From assembly GCA_964486935.1 (NCBI GenBank), contig CAZAPG010000011.1, positions 1 to 64,000 on the forward strand: DNA of 64,000 bases, in the 5' to 3' direction. Every line of letters starts with the position of its first letter. Within the stretch, counting starts at the first letter, position 1. The position numbers were made by a program, and so were the translations under genes. A model generated the notes under the pieces. It made no database searches and was not told where the DNA came from. It saw only the letters and a program-made list of their open reading frames with translations. Positions 7,543-16,847 of this stretch are shown in pieces. This DNA comes from CAZAPG01 sp964486935. Lineage in GTDB: Bacteria; Chloroflexota; Anaerolineae; 4572-78; J111.

Positions 7543-8721
7543 ATGCTACCCAAAACATCCGATGTGGTGATTATCGGCGGGGGAATTATGGGGGCCAGCA
7601 CGGCCTACCATCTTGCGGAGCGGGGCGGGGTGAGCGTTGCCCTGCTGGAGCGCGGTCAGGAGTTTGGCCAGGAGTCAACGGCCAAATGCGCGGGCGGCAT
7701 CCGCCACCAATTTTCCACCGAGGTCAATATCCGGCTGTCCATTGAAAGCATCAAAATGATGGAACGCTTTCCCGAAGAGATTGGCCAGGAAATTGGCCTG
7801 AACCAGATTGGCTATCTGTTTGTGCTGGATGATGAAAAGGATTTGGCCCAGTTCAAACGGAATGTGGCTCTGCAAAACAGCCTGGGCGTCGAGTCGCGGC
7901 TGCTGGCGGTGGATGACATCCGGCGGCGCGTCCCCCTGCTCAATCTGGACGGTATTGTGGGCGGCACCATTTACGAGCGCGACGGCCTGGCCGACCCCAG
8001 CAGCATTGTGCTGGGCTATATCAACAAAACCCGCCGGTTGAGCCGGGAAAAAGGCGCTGCGCCTGTCCGCCTGCTGAATAATGTGGCCGTCACCGGTGTG
8101 CGGGTGTCAAACGGCAAGGTGCGGGGCGTGATAACCGACCAGGGCGAGATTGCCACCGAAACCATCGTCATTACCGCCGGGGCATGGTCGGGCCAGATTG
8201 GGCAGATGATTGGGCTGGACATCCCTATTGTGCCGGTGCGCCGCCAGATTGCCGTGACCACGCCGCTGCCGGAACTGCCGCCGGATTTCCCCTTTGTGCT
8301 TTTTTTTGGGCAGACGCTCTACTTTCACCCGGAGAGCAGGCAGAGTATCCTCACCGGCAAGTCGAACCCGCAGGAGCCGGTAGGCTTTAACACCGAAGTT
8401 GACCCCAAATGGACCGAGGTGCATCTGCTGGAGGCAATGGAGCGTTTTCCGCTGCTGGAAAAGGCGGGGCTGGTGACTCAATGGGCGGGGCTGTATGAAA
8501 CAACGGCCGATGAGCAGGCCATTTTGGGCAAGCTGCCGGATATCGAGGGGGCGGTGATTGCCGCCGGCTTTAGCGGCCACGGTTTTATGCACGGCCCTAT
8601 TGTGGGCAAGCTCATGGCCGAAGAGATTGTGGATGGCCGCGCCCACACGGTTAATATTGACGACCTGCGCTACGAGCGGTTTGCGTTGGGCAAGGATGTG
8701 GCGGAGTACAATATTATTTAA
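7543..8721 (+). CDS. FAD-dependent oxidoreductase (DAO / sarcosine oxidase beta-like)
   Basis: A 392-residue flavoprotein of the D-amino-acid/sarcosine/glycine oxidase fold. The dinucleotide-binding motif VVIIGGGIMGASTAYHL is near residues 8-24, followed by the acidic end of strand 2 (ALLERG). The C-terminal FAD motif is AAGFSGHGFMHGP near residues 340-352. AGAGGT is a good ribosome site before the ATG. It begins 15 bp after the XRE gene but has normal high-GC composition, so it marks the right border of the AT-rich island. Its stop overlaps that of glgX by 4 bp. The substrate is probably an N-methyl or D-amino acid, but it is not determined. Confidence 0.9.
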   Translation: MLPKTSDVVIIGGGIMGASTAYHLAERGGVSVALLERGQEFGQESTAKCAGGIRHQFSTEVNIRLSIESIKMMERFPEEIGQEIGLNQIGYLFVLDDEKDLAQFKRNVALQNSLGVESRLLAVDDIRRRVPLLNLDGIVGGTIYERDGLADPSSIVLGYINKTRRLSREKGAAPVRLLNNVAVTGVRVSNGKVRGVITDQGEIATETIVITAGAWSGQIGQMIGLDIPIVPVRRQIAVTTPLPELPPDFPFVLFFGQTLYFHPESRQSILTGKSNPQEPVGFNTEVDPKWTEVHLLEAMERFPLLEKAGLVTQWAGLYETTADEQAILGKLPDIEGAVIAAGFSGHGFMHGPIVGKLMAEEIVDGRAHTVNIDDLRYERFALGKDVAEYNII

Positions 8722-10880
8722 TCTTGCCGGGGCCGTTTCCAGCTTGAGAACATAACTACTATCGAGCGGGCGCGCACTTTATAGAGCGCGTCCGGCTCTA
8801 TTTCAGGGGCGGAGTCCTCGGGGTTGATGTCGTTGGGCGGGGTCAGGCCGGTATCAATCATCAGTCGCCATTTGCCCTCGTGGGGCGTAGCGGGCACACA
8901 AAAGACCCGCAGCGAGATGTCGGCATTAAACATCATCAACACGTCAACATCATCGGCCTCTGCGCCGGTTTCTTCTTTTGAGCCATCCATCGTCAGCATC
9001 AAACATTTATCCGTGGGGTCCCAGGCAGCATCGTGGCCGCGGGCGTCGTACCAGTGAATATCTTTGAACTGGTCGCCATCCAGGTCGAGGCCGGTAAAAA
9101 AGGTGGTGCGTCTGAACACGGGGTGCGCTTGACGCAGGGCAATCACCTGCCGGGCAAAGCGATAGACATCGGCATATTTGTCTAAAAATTCCCAGTTGTA
9201 CCAGGAAACCTCGTTGTGCTGGCAGTAGGCGTTATTGTTGCCCTGCTGGGTGCGCCTGAACTCATCGCCGCCGTTAATCATCGGCGTACCCTGAGAGAAA
9301 ATGAGCGTGGCCCAAAAATTTTTGACCTGCCGGTTGCGAACGTCCTCAATTTTGGGGTCGCTGGTTGGGCCTTCGACGCCGTAGTTAAAGCTGATATTGT
9401 GGTCGTGGCCGTCCCGGTTATTTTCGCCGTTGGCCTCGTTGTGTTTTTGGTTGTAACTGACCAGGTCATTCAGGGTGAAGCCATCGTGGGCGGCCACAAA
9501 ATTGATGCTGTGGTTGGGAGTCCGGGCGTTGGCGTGGTACAGGTCGGCGCTGCCGGCAATGCGCGTTGCCAGGCTGCTGGTCAGGCCGGGGTCGCCGCGC
9601 CAATACTGGCGCAATTGGTCGCGGAATTTATCGTTCCACTCGCACCAGCGCCCGCCGGGGTAGTGGCCTACCTGATAGCCGGCCACGTCCCACGGTTCGG
9701 CAATAATTTTGGCGGTGCGCAGCAGGGGGTCTTCGGCAATGCGGGCGGTCAGGGCCGGGTTGCCGGAGACGTGGCCCCAGCGGTCGCGGCTGAGGATGGT
9801 AGCCAGGTCAAAGCGAAAGCCATCAACGTGCATCTCCAGCACCCAGTAGCGCAGGCAGTCGATGATGAAATCTCTAACAATGGGGTGGTTACAGTTAAGG
9901 GTGTTGCCCACGCCAGAAAAGTTTTTGTAGTACCGCCTGTCATCCTCCAGCAGATAGTAGATGCTGTTATCGATGCCTTTGAAGCTAAAGGTTGGCCCCA
10001 GGTGATTGCCCTCGACCGTGTGATTGAAAACCACATCTAAAATAACTTCCAGGCCGGCCTGGTGCAGCTCGCGCACCATTTCCTTAAAGGCAAACACCTG
10101 TTGGCCCCGGTCGCCACCCAGATGGCTGTAAAGGCTTTGCGGGGCAAAAAAGGCCAGGGTGTTGTAGCCCCAGTAGTTGCGCAGCGGCTCTCTGGTTTTG
10201 GGATTGAGCCGGTCAAATTCCCACTCGTTAAAGAGGTGAATTGGCAATAGCTCAACGGCGGTAATGCCCAACTCCAGAAAATAGGGAATTTTTTCGATGA
10301 CGCCCTTAAATGTGCCGGGGTGCTCAACCCTGGCGCTGGGGTGACATGTCAGGCTGCGTACGTGAGTTTCGTAAATGATAGACTCGTTCAGGGGGCGGTT
10401 GAGGGGGCGGTCGCCCTGCCAATCGAAGCCGTCGTCGCCGTAAACAATGCATTTGGGCATCCCCGCAAAATTGGTGGTGACAGAAAAGGATGAGCCGTCT
10501 TGCGGGTCGGAGCGGTCATAGGCGTAAGCCTGCCTGAAATCCCAGCGAAAGCCGCCGGTAACGGCTCTGGCGTACGGGTCTAACAGGGGTTTGTGTTTGT
10601 TAAAGCGGTGCCCTTCTGTGGGCCGGTAGGGGCCGTCCATGCGGTACAGATACAATTGACCGTGCCCCACGCCGGCCAAATGGATGTGCCAGATATCGCC
10701 GGTGCGGTTGGCAATCGGGTCCAGTTCAAAGGTGTGGCTGGGCGCGCCGGCCTGGGGCTGGTCAAACAGGTGCAGCCAAACCGTGGTGGCGTGGCGGCTA
10801 AAAATAGCAAAGTTAACGCCGGTTGCGGTCGGGGTAGCGCCCAGGGGCAATGGTTTGCCGGGGGTGGTTTCAATGCTCAA
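8718..10880 (-). CDS. glgX: glycogen debranching enzyme GlgX
   Basis: A 720-residue GH13 enzyme that hydrolyses alpha-1,6 branches of phosphorylase-limited glycogen. An N-terminal CBM48-like domain (PLPLGATPTATGVNFAIFS) precedes the TIM barrel. All four GH13 regions are visible: DVVFNHT, GFRFDLA (nucleophile Asp), IAEPWD (acid/base Glu) and FVAAHDGF (transition-state Asp). The length is normal for the family. The first codon is TTG, with no ATG nearby in frame and no strong ribosome site. A TATAAT-like -10 lies upstream on this strand at about 10951-10946. No other glycogen genes are in the window. Confidence 0.96.
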   Translation of the reverse strand: MSIETTPGKPLPLGATPTATGVNFAIFSRHATTVWLHLFDQPQAGAPSHTFELDPIANRTGDIWHIHLAGVGHGQLYLYRMDGPYRPTEGHRFNKHKPLLDPYARAVTGGFRWDFRQAYAYDRSDPQDGSSFSVTTNFAGMPKCIVYGDDGFDWQGDRPLNRPLNESIIYETHVRSLTCHPSARVEHPGTFKGVIEKIPYFLELGITAVELLPIHLFNEWEFDRLNPKTREPLRNYWGYNTLAFFAPQSLYSHLGGDRGQQVFAFKEMVRELHQAGLEVILDVVFNHTVEGNHLGPTFSFKGIDNSIYYLLEDDRRYYKNFSGVGNTLNCNHPIVRDFIIDCLRYWVLEMHVDGFRFDLATILSRDRWGHVSGNPALTARIAEDPLLRTAKIIAEPWDVAGYQVGHYPGGRWCEWNDKFRDQLRQYWRGDPGLTSSLATRIAGSADLYHANARTPNHSINFVAAHDGFTLNDLVSYNQKHNEANGENNRDGHDHNISFNYGVEGPTSDPKIEDVRNRQVKNFWATLIFSQGTPMINGGDEFRRTQQGNNNAYCQHNEVSWYNWEFLDKYADVYRFARQVIALRQAHPVFRRTTFFTGLDLDGDQFKDIHWYDARGHDAAWDPTDKCLMLTMDGSKEETGAEADDVDVLMMFNADISLRVFCVPATPHEGKWRLMIDTGLTPPNDINPEDSAPEIEPDALYKVRARSIVVMFSSWKRPRQD

Positions 10881-11007
10881 AACGGTCTTAACGCTTTCTG
10901 CTCATAACTGCTTGACAAATCACTAGATATTGTACTTGAAAGTGTATTATACCACAATATGTAGGGGTACATTTTAAGGTTCAAAAAAGCCGGATATCGT
11001 TTGCCAA

Positions 11008-12078
11008 TTACCGGGTCCGATTAATTTGCCAGGCAATAACCGGCGGCACTATGGCCAGCAGGCCCACAATCAAGGCCACCACAATCCCCACCCCGGCGGC
11101 CACCAACAGCGGCGGCGCAATCAACGAAACGCCGGCAACCACCAGACTCAGGATAAAAATGAGCGCAGCAATGGCGACAATCACCATGGCCATGCGCTGC
11201 GCCCGTCGCATCGAGGCCCGTTTGGGGCCGCTGATACGCCCGCTTTGGCCGTGAATCAGCACCGGTTGGGGCCGCCGCTCATCATCAAGATAAAAGGTGG
11301 TGAAGAGGGGCAGCAGCAACAGAGTCCAATTTGGCTGCGGATATTCTGCCGACCAGCGAAATTCACGGATATGGTCGGCGGCTGCCGCTTTTCGACACTC
11401 TTCGGCGGCGGCAGCTTGAAAGGCGGGCGCGGCATCGGGCCAGGCGTCGGTTGGGGTGCGGTTGGGCAATCTGACGGCTGCTTGCTGCAATAATTCAACC
11501 CGATAGGGCTGGCCGGCCTCAAGGTCAAACCGGCCCAGCCGTTGCAGCAACGCAAAATGCTCTTCCAGAGCCGGGGCCGGGATGTTGTGGTAGGTGCGGG
11601 TCAGCCGGCCCAGGCGCGGCTCCCAGCGAACGCGGGTTTCGGTAATTTCTTCTGACCGCCAGCCGCCGCCGGTTTCATCAAATGAGTCCCGGTGAGAAAC
11701 CACCTGATAATCAAAGCCCGCTTCGGCCTGCCAGAGCGCCTGCACCTGGCTGTCTACCAGCCACATAGGCAGGTAGACGCGCCGCAGCCTGGCCTGCAGA
11801 TTTTGCGGAGTCAGGTCGCCCGGCGCAAACCAGATACCGCCGGCAAACTGCTGGATTTGCCGGTTGACGGCCTCGGCGGTTACAGAGAAAGAAATAATCA
11901 ACTCTGGCGGATGGCTGTTCAGCCCGCCGGCCTGTTCATCGAGTGGCGTCAGTTCTGTTTGAAAGCAGTGGGGGCACAACTGGCGCAACTGGCCCGGCGG
12001 CAACAGATAGCGCCAGTCGCACAGCTCGCAGATGGCTGCTTGCAGGTTGGCTCCCCAGGTGTTGTATTCAGGCATCAT
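11008..12078 (-). CDS. zinc-ribbon membrane protein, second of a tandem pair
   Basis: A 356-residue protein. A zinc ribbon near residues 17-41 (CELC...CPHC) is followed by a soluble middle region and two hydrophobic segments near residues 295-350. The middle repeats features of the upstream neighbour, including a YLPMWLVDSQ-type strand and a LIHGQSGRISGPK motif. The two are therefore paralogues from a tandem duplication. The start overlaps the neighbour's end by 11 bp, so they are one transcription unit. Such proteins are often automatically labelled TFIIB-type zinc ribbon. The function is unknown. Confidence 0.75.
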   Translation of the reverse strand: MMPEYNTWGANLQAAICELCDWRYLLPPGQLRQLCPHCFQTELTPLDEQAGGLNSHPPELIISFSVTAEAVNRQIQQFAGGIWFAPGDLTPQNLQARLRRVYLPMWLVDSQVQALWQAEAGFDYQVVSHRDSFDETGGGWRSEEITETRVRWEPRLGRLTRTYHNIPAPALEEHFALLQRLGRFDLEAGQPYRVELLQQAAVRLPNRTPTDAWPDAAPAFQAAAAEECRKAAAADHIREFRWSAEYPQPNWTLLLLPLFTTFYLDDERRPQPVLIHGQSGRISGPKRASMRRAQRMAMVIVAIAALIFILSLVVAGVSLIAPPLLVAAGVGIVVALIVGLLAIVPPVIAWQINRTR

Positions 12079-13336
12079 CCATTCCCTGGGCGCGGCGCAG
12101 CAAATTGAAAGTAATTACCAGCCCGATAATCAACAAAATAAAGCCAACCACGGCAATGGGAAAGCCAAGGCCGCCGAATATCAACGTTGCCAGGCCAATG
12201 AGTCCAACCGTCAGGCCGGGGGCCAGCAGCGCTGCCACAGCCAGCCACACTTTGAACCAGTCGACGGGCCGCTGCCCGGAAATAGCCCCGGTTTGGCCGT
12301 TGACCATCACCTGATAGCTTTTGTGCTGGTACTGGTAGGTAGCCAGATAGACCGGCAGTAAAATATAGCGCCAATGCTCTTCGGCAAAATCCAGCTCCAT
12401 GCTAAAATTGCGGATGCGATTGGTGCTGGCCTGCTCCCGGCAGGCCTGGCGAGTCTGCTCGCGCATATTGTGGCGGGCGCTTTCCCAGGCGGTTTCCAGC
12501 GGCACGTCGTAAGCCTGGGCGTGAAAACCGGCCAGATATTTTGGCTCATATTCGGCCAGTTGGCGCAGGTCAAACTGGTTGATGCGCTCCAGCAAAATAC
12601 GGCTGAGGCGGCCTGTCCCCGGAATGAGTAAATTTCTGTGGCCCAGTTGAACGTGTCCCGACTCCCATTTCCACTCAATTTTGCTGCGCGTTTTGCCCTG
12701 GCTGTCGGTGTAGGTTTTTCTGTGGCCCACTTCGGCCTGCCAGTTAGCCTGGGTGTTGGCGTCAAAAGTCCAAAACGGTAGGTAGATGCCGGTAAAGTTG
12801 GCCACGCCGGCCAGCCGGCGCAGCGAGCCGGGGGTCAGCCAACTGCTGCCCAGCCAATCGCGGGCCAGTTGCCGGCAGGCGTCGGCCTCAATTTTGAAGG
12901 GGATGAGAAAGCGGGGGCGCAGTACATCCTGCGGGGCCTCTTGTTGAATTACTTTATTCGACCCGCAAAAAGGGCAGATATGGGTTAATGAGTCGGGCGG
13001 AATGGAGGTGTAGGCCGCGCACCCCTGGCACTGCAACTCTTTACGGGCCTGGCCCCAGCCGTGGGCGGCTCGCTGTAGGGTTTCGACTGTAAATTCAAAC
13101 CGTTCTGCGCTTTTGCCGACAACCTGTTTATGGGGCGGCTCGTAGTAGCCGCAGTGGGTGCATGTCAACCCGCCATCGGCGGCGCTGTAGGCCGTGGTGG
13201 CCCCGCATTGAGGGCAGCTAAAGCGAACCACCTGGCGGTGTTTTTCTTGTTGAGGCGGGGCGGGTTTATAAACTTCAATGCCCTCGATGGTTGAGGGGGT
13301 GGAAATATAATTGGGCGGTGGAAATGTTTGGTTCAT
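12068..13336 (-). CDS. zinc-ribbon membrane protein, first of a tandem pair
   Basis: A 422-residue protein with two zinc-ribbon units. One is near residues 40-62 (CPQCGATT and CTHCGYY) and another near residues 103-125 (CQGCAAY and CPFCGSNK). A soluble region follows with the conserved YLPFWTFDANTQANW and VMVNGQTGAISGQRP motifs, and then two membrane spans at the C-terminus. The ribbons are presumably cytoplasmic. It is co-transcribed with its paralogue downstream. Proteins of this build are common in Chloroflexota and Actinobacteria and have no established role. Confidence 0.78.
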   Translation of the reverse strand: MNQTFPPPNYISTPSTIEGIEVYKPAPPQQEKHRQVVRFSCPQCGATTAYSAADGGLTCTHCGYYEPPHKQVVGKSAERFEFTVETLQRAAHGWGQARKELQCQGCAAYTSIPPDSLTHICPFCGSNKVIQQEAPQDVLRPRFLIPFKIEADACRQLARDWLGSSWLTPGSLRRLAGVANFTGIYLPFWTFDANTQANWQAEVGHRKTYTDSQGKTRSKIEWKWESGHVQLGHRNLLIPGTGRLSRILLERINQFDLRQLAEYEPKYLAGFHAQAYDVPLETAWESARHNMREQTRQACREQASTNRIRNFSMELDFAEEHWRYILLPVYLATYQYQHKSYQVMVNGQTGAISGQRPVDWFKVWLAVAALLAPGLTVGLIGLATLIFGGLGFPIAVVGFILLIIGLVITFNLLRRAQGMDDA

Positions 13337-13400
13337 GGTAACAGGATTATAATAAAAAGCCTTAAATGTTGCCAGATTGGGTTGTAGGTCAATTGGATGA

Positions 13401-13428
13401 TTTACGCAGCGGGTAAATAGGGTATAAT
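13401..13428 (+). promoter_or_regulatory. promoter of the metallopeptidase gene
   Basis: TTTACG at 13401-13406, a 16-bp spacer and a perfect TATAAT at 13423-13428 lie 30 bp before the GTG start. The same region is the divergent upstream region of the zinc-ribbon pair. Confidence 0.5.
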
Positions 13429-13458
13429 GGCAGGTAATATAGTTAAGGAGTAAAGCTT

Positions 13459-14280
13459 GTGACCACGGCTCAAAAAGTTATCCTCGCAGTTCTATCGGTG
13501 ATTGCCTTGCTGGCGCTGGGCAGCGCCGGTTGCGCCCTGATTTTTTTTACGGCTGTCACGCCTACCCAATCGAGCGTGTCTGACCCGCAGGTTGTCGCCC
13601 AACAGCCCGCGCCCACCCCGCTGCCGCCCGATACGGCTACGCCGCCGCCACCGGCCACGCCCACCGAAACAGCCACGCCCACGCCGCTGCCATCGGCTAC
13701 CAGCACGCGGGTGGTGAGCGAAACGCCTTACCACACCCCAACGCCCACGCGGGCCAACTGCGTTAATCAAGTAACCAACTTTGGGGCCAGCGGCGTTATC
13801 AACGATGACGAGGTCAAACAATTTCTGCGCGAGGTTATTCCGCCCGGCCATCTGGACGGTTGCCGGGGCATCGAGTATATCCACAAAAGCGGCGCGGTAC
13901 ACGGCACGCCCATTGCCGGCAGCATCATCCCCATATATCGGGAGATTCAGGTATTTGCTGTTGACCCGCAATTTCAAAGCGCCGACCAGATTTTAGATAC
14001 GCTCACCCACGAAGTGGGGCACAACGTTCACAAAAATCTGCGCGCGGCAAACATCGAGCTTGATACCTACTGGGGCCAGTTGTTCCGCCAAAGTGAAGAT
14101 GCTTTTGCCCGCGATGGCAGCGGGTTTGTATCGGATTACGCTCGCACCGATAAATTTGAGGATTTTGCCGAAACTTACATGGCCTATGTGCGCTATCCTG
14201 CCTGGCTCAAATCGGTCAACCCGGCCAAATACGAGTTTATGCGGCTGGAGGTCTTTGCCGGGCTGGAGTATTCGCCATAA
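13459..14280 (+). CDS. exported zinc metallopeptidase-like protein
   Basis: A 273-residue protein starting at GTG, with AAGGAG 8 nt upstream. An N-terminal hydrophobic segment (residues 8-32) acts as a signal or anchor. It is followed by a Thr/Pro-rich stalk (residues 48-97). The catalytic domain carries HEVGH at residues 184-188, a HExxH zinc site, and a downstream FEDFAETY that supplies the likely third ligand Glu. It therefore has a gluzincin-like arrangement and acts outside the membrane. The substrate is unknown. The next gene follows after 10 bp. Confidence 0.82.
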   Translation: MTTAQKVILAVLSVIALLALGSAGCALIFFTAVTPTQSSVSDPQVVAQQPAPTPLPPDTATPPPPATPTETATPTPLPSATSTRVVSETPYHTPTPTRANCVNQVTNFGASGVINDDEVKQFLREVIPPGHLDGCRGIEYIHKSGAVHGTPIAGSIIPIYREIQVFAVDPQFQSADQILDTLTHEVGHNVHKNLRAANIELDTYWGQLFRQSEDAFARDGSGFVSDYARTDKFEDFAETYMAYVRYPAWLKSVNPAKYEFMRLEVFAGLEYSP

Positions 14281-14290
14281 AGAGGAAAGA

Positions 14291-14767
14291 ATGGCTATCT
14301 GGCTGCGGGCCTTGCTGTATATGCTGGGGGTGGGCGGCGGCTGGCTGGTAGTGCTGCCCGCCCTAATTATTGGCCTGGAGTATGGCCATTTGTTGCCGCC
14401 GCTGCGAGGCCTGGGCTGGGCCGGTTTGGGCCTGTTGACATTTATGGCCGGGGCCGGGCTGGCCTGGTGGGCCGGGTATCATTTAATTACGTATGGACGC
14501 GGCACCCCCATGCCGCTCGACCCGCCCCGGAAACTGGTCACCAGCGGGCCATATCGCTTTGTCAGAAATCCCCAGGCAATTGCGATGGTGCTCATGGTTA
14601 CGGGCGAGGTTTTGGCTGTGTCATCGCGCTGGCTGTGGCTGCTGCTGCCGTTAACCCTGTTCTATCTTGAAGGGCTGGTTGGCCCCTGGGAAGAGCGTCA
14701 ACTGGCCGGCCAGTTCGGCGATGAATATCTGCGCTATCAACAAAACGTACGCAAATGGCGGCCTTAA
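14291..14767 (+). CDS. isoprenylcysteine carboxyl methyltransferase-family protein
   Basis: A 158-residue membrane protein starting at ATG 14291 after AGAGGAAAG. It has four to five membrane spans. It also has the family hallmarks LVTSGPYRFVRNP near residues 81-93 and a C-terminal EERQLAGQFGDEYLRYQ that binds AdoMet or phospholipid. Bacterial members methylate diverse lipophilic substrates, and the ICMT name is only a family label. The stop codon lies in the left copy of the 9-bp target duplication of the MITE that follows. Confidence 0.85.
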   Translation: MAIWLRALLYMLGVGGGWLVVLPALIIGLEYGHLLPPLRGLGWAGLGLLTFMAGAGLAWWAGYHLITYGRGTPMPLDPPRKLVTSGPYRFVRNPQAIAMVLMVTGEVLAVSSRWLWLLLPLTLFYLEGLVGPWEERQLAGQFGDEYLRYQQNVRKWRP

Positions 14768-14936
14768 ACTTTGCGGGTGCATTTCAATTTGGGGGCGAAT
14801 TTGGGTTCTCCCCCCCTCAGTCCCCCCGACATCGGGGGGAAGCTTGCCAAGTCCCCCTGCAAGCGGGGGGATTGAGGGGGGTAAAAAGGCGTGCTCATAC
14901 ATCCTGCCCCAAAACTGAAATACACCCAAACTTTGC
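14766..14936. mobile_element. MITE, 153 bp, flanked by 9-bp direct repeats
   Basis: The 9-bp direct repeats AAACTTTGC at 14766-14774 and 14928-14936 flank a 153-bp element (14775-14927). Its ends are imperfect inverted repeats beginning GGGTGCATTTCAATTT on the left and GGGTGTATTTCAGTTTT on the complementary right. Inside, arms at 14811-14827 and 14865-14881 pair over 17 bp with one G-T wobble, and a nested hairpin lies at 14821-14840. No protein is encoded. This is the structure expected of a non-autonomous transposable element. Confidence 0.8.
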
Positions 14937-15020
14937 CCTCCCCGTTGACAGCTTTGCCACTCTGTAGTACTATATTTCGGTTGTTTTTGAACTAATGTTC
15001 TAGTCTGCGGAGTTGCCGAT

Positions 15021-16796
15021 ATGGCCGTTACGCCCATTGCCCCCCGGCGAGAATTCAGTACCGCCAACGAGTATCAATACATTCGCTCCAGCCCAATTCG
15101 CTGGGTTATCTCTCACCTGCTGCGCTACAAAAAGGTGCTGGCCAGCTTTTTGCTGGCCAGTATTTTAACCAACATACTTTTTTCTTTGGTTCCGGCAATG
15201 ATTGGCTGGGCCTTTGATGAAGTGCTGCACCCCCAACCCAATGCCGGGCGCCTGACCGCCATCGCGCTGGCTATTTTGGGCGTGGTGCTGGTGCGGGGCG
15301 CAATTGATATGGTCAATGCCCTCTCTATTGAAACGCTGGGCCAGCGGCTAGAGCGCGATGCCCGCGACGAGCTTTACATTAGCCTGTTGGGTAAAAGTCA
15401 AACCTTTCACAACCGCCAGCGCGTGGGCGATATTATGGCCCGCGCCGCCAACGATGTGCGCCAGCTCAACCCCATGATGAACCCCGGCGTGGCTCTAACC
15501 TTTGACGCCTCGGTTAGCATTATTGCGCCGCTGGCGTTCATTGCCTTTATCTCGCCCCAATTGCTGATTTCTCCCCTGCTTTTTCTGGTTGCTTTTGGTT
15601 TTGCCCTGCGGCTGTATACCAACCAGCTTAGTCCCGTTGTCGCCCGCGTGCGGAGTCAATTTGGGGCAATGAACGCCGGTTTGGCCGAAACCGTCTCCGG
15701 CATCGAGGTGGTAAAATCTACCGCTCAAGAGGCGCAAGAGAAGCAAAAATTTTACAAAAACTCTCGCCTGTACCGCGACCATTTTGTGGAGCAGGGGCAG
15801 GTAGAAGCCAGATACCTGCCGCCCCTGCTGTTGGGGCTGGCCCTGGCCGGCGCTTTTATCCACGGCTTGTGGCTGCTGAACCTGGGCCGCCTGACCGTGG
15901 GCGATTTGGTGGCTTACCTGGGCTTGATGGGCGTGCTGCGCTTTCCGGCCTTTATCTCCATTTTTACCTTCTCGCTCATTCAATTGGGGCTGGCCGGCGC
16001 CGAACGCATTCTCAGCCTGATGGCCGAAGAAACCGAACTTGACGAAAACAAAGAGGGCCACCAGGCCCCCATTCGCGGCGAGATTGTGTTTGAAAATGTC
16101 ACCTTTCGCCAGGGCGAAAATGCGGTGCTAAAAAATATCAGCTTCAGGGCCGAGCCGGGCCAAACCATTGCCATTGTGGGGCAAACCGGCTCCGGCAAAA
16201 GCACGCTCACCAAACTGGTCAACCGCATTTACGATGTGGACGAAGGCCGTATTTTGATTGACGGGGTAGACGCGCGCGACTGGAACCTGGCCTCGCTGCG
16301 CTCCCAAATTTCCACCATCGAGCAGGATGTCTTTCTCTTCTCCCGCACCATTGCCGAAAACATTGGTTTTGGATTGGGCCAAAAGGCCGGCTCGCAGGCC
16401 ATCGAGCAGGCTGCCCGCGCGGCCCAGGCCCACGATTTTATTGCCGATTTCAAAGATGGCTACCAAACCGTCATCGGTGAGCGCGGCGTCACCCTGTCTG
16501 GCGGCCAGCGCCAGCGATTGGCTATTGCCCGCGCCCTGCTCACCTCGCCCCGCATACTTATTTTGGATGACTCCACCAGCGCCATCGACAGCGCCACCGA
16601 AGATAAAATTCAGCAGGCCATCAACCGGGTGCTGCAAGGCCGCACCACCCTGCTCATCACCCACCGCCTGTCGCAAATTCGGCGGGCCGATAAAATACTG
16701 GTGCTCAGGCAGGGCGAAATTATCGACCAGGGCAACCACACCGAGTTGATGGCCCGCTGCAATCTGTACCGTCGCATTTTTGCCTGGTACGAATAA
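15021..16796 (+). CDS. ABC exporter half-transporter, degenerate-Walker-B subunit
   Basis: A 591-residue half-transporter with an N-terminal six-helix membrane domain (about residues 35-320) and a C-terminal NBD. Walker A GQTGSGKST is near residue 387 and the signature LSGGQRQR near 492. Walker B reads ILILDDSTSAID, so the catalytic Glu is replaced by Asp. The next gene encodes the complementary subunit. Together they fit the heterodimeric type IV exporters (BmrCD, TM287/288), in which one ATP site is non-hydrolytic. The likely role is export of lipids or drugs, and the substrate is unknown. Confidence 0.93.
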   Translation: MAVTPIAPRREFSTANEYQYIRSSPIRWVISHLLRYKKVLASFLLASILTNILFSLVPAMIGWAFDEVLHPQPNAGRLTAIALAILGVVLVRGAIDMVNALSIETLGQRLERDARDELYISLLGKSQTFHNRQRVGDIMARAANDVRQLNPMMNPGVALTFDASVSIIAPLAFIAFISPQLLISPLLFLVAFGFALRLYTNQLSPVVARVRSQFGAMNAGLAETVSGIEVVKSTAQEAQEKQKFYKNSRLYRDHFVEQGQVEARYLPPLLLGLALAGAFIHGLWLLNLGRLTVGDLVAYLGLMGVLRFPAFISIFTFSLIQLGLAGAERILSLMAEETELDENKEGHQAPIRGEIVFENVTFRQGENAVLKNISFRAEPGQTIAIVGQTGSGKSTLTKLVNRIYDVDEGRILIDGVDARDWNLASLRSQISTIEQDVFLFSRTIAENIGFGLGQKAGSQAIEQAARAAQAHDFIADFKDGYQTVIGERGVTLSGGQRQRLAIARALLTSPRILILDDSTSAIDSATEDKIQQAINRVLQGRTTLLITHRLSQIRRADKILVLRQGEIIDQGNHTELMARCNLYRRIFAWYE

Positions 16797-16847
16797 AAAA
16801 TTCGCCCTTTGCCATTTGACAAATGACCAATAACAAGGACAAACTCT

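Noticed and set aside
9216..10040. 274-aa plus-strand open frame
   Set aside because: It is antisense to glgX, whose catalytic motifs lie on the other strand across the same region.
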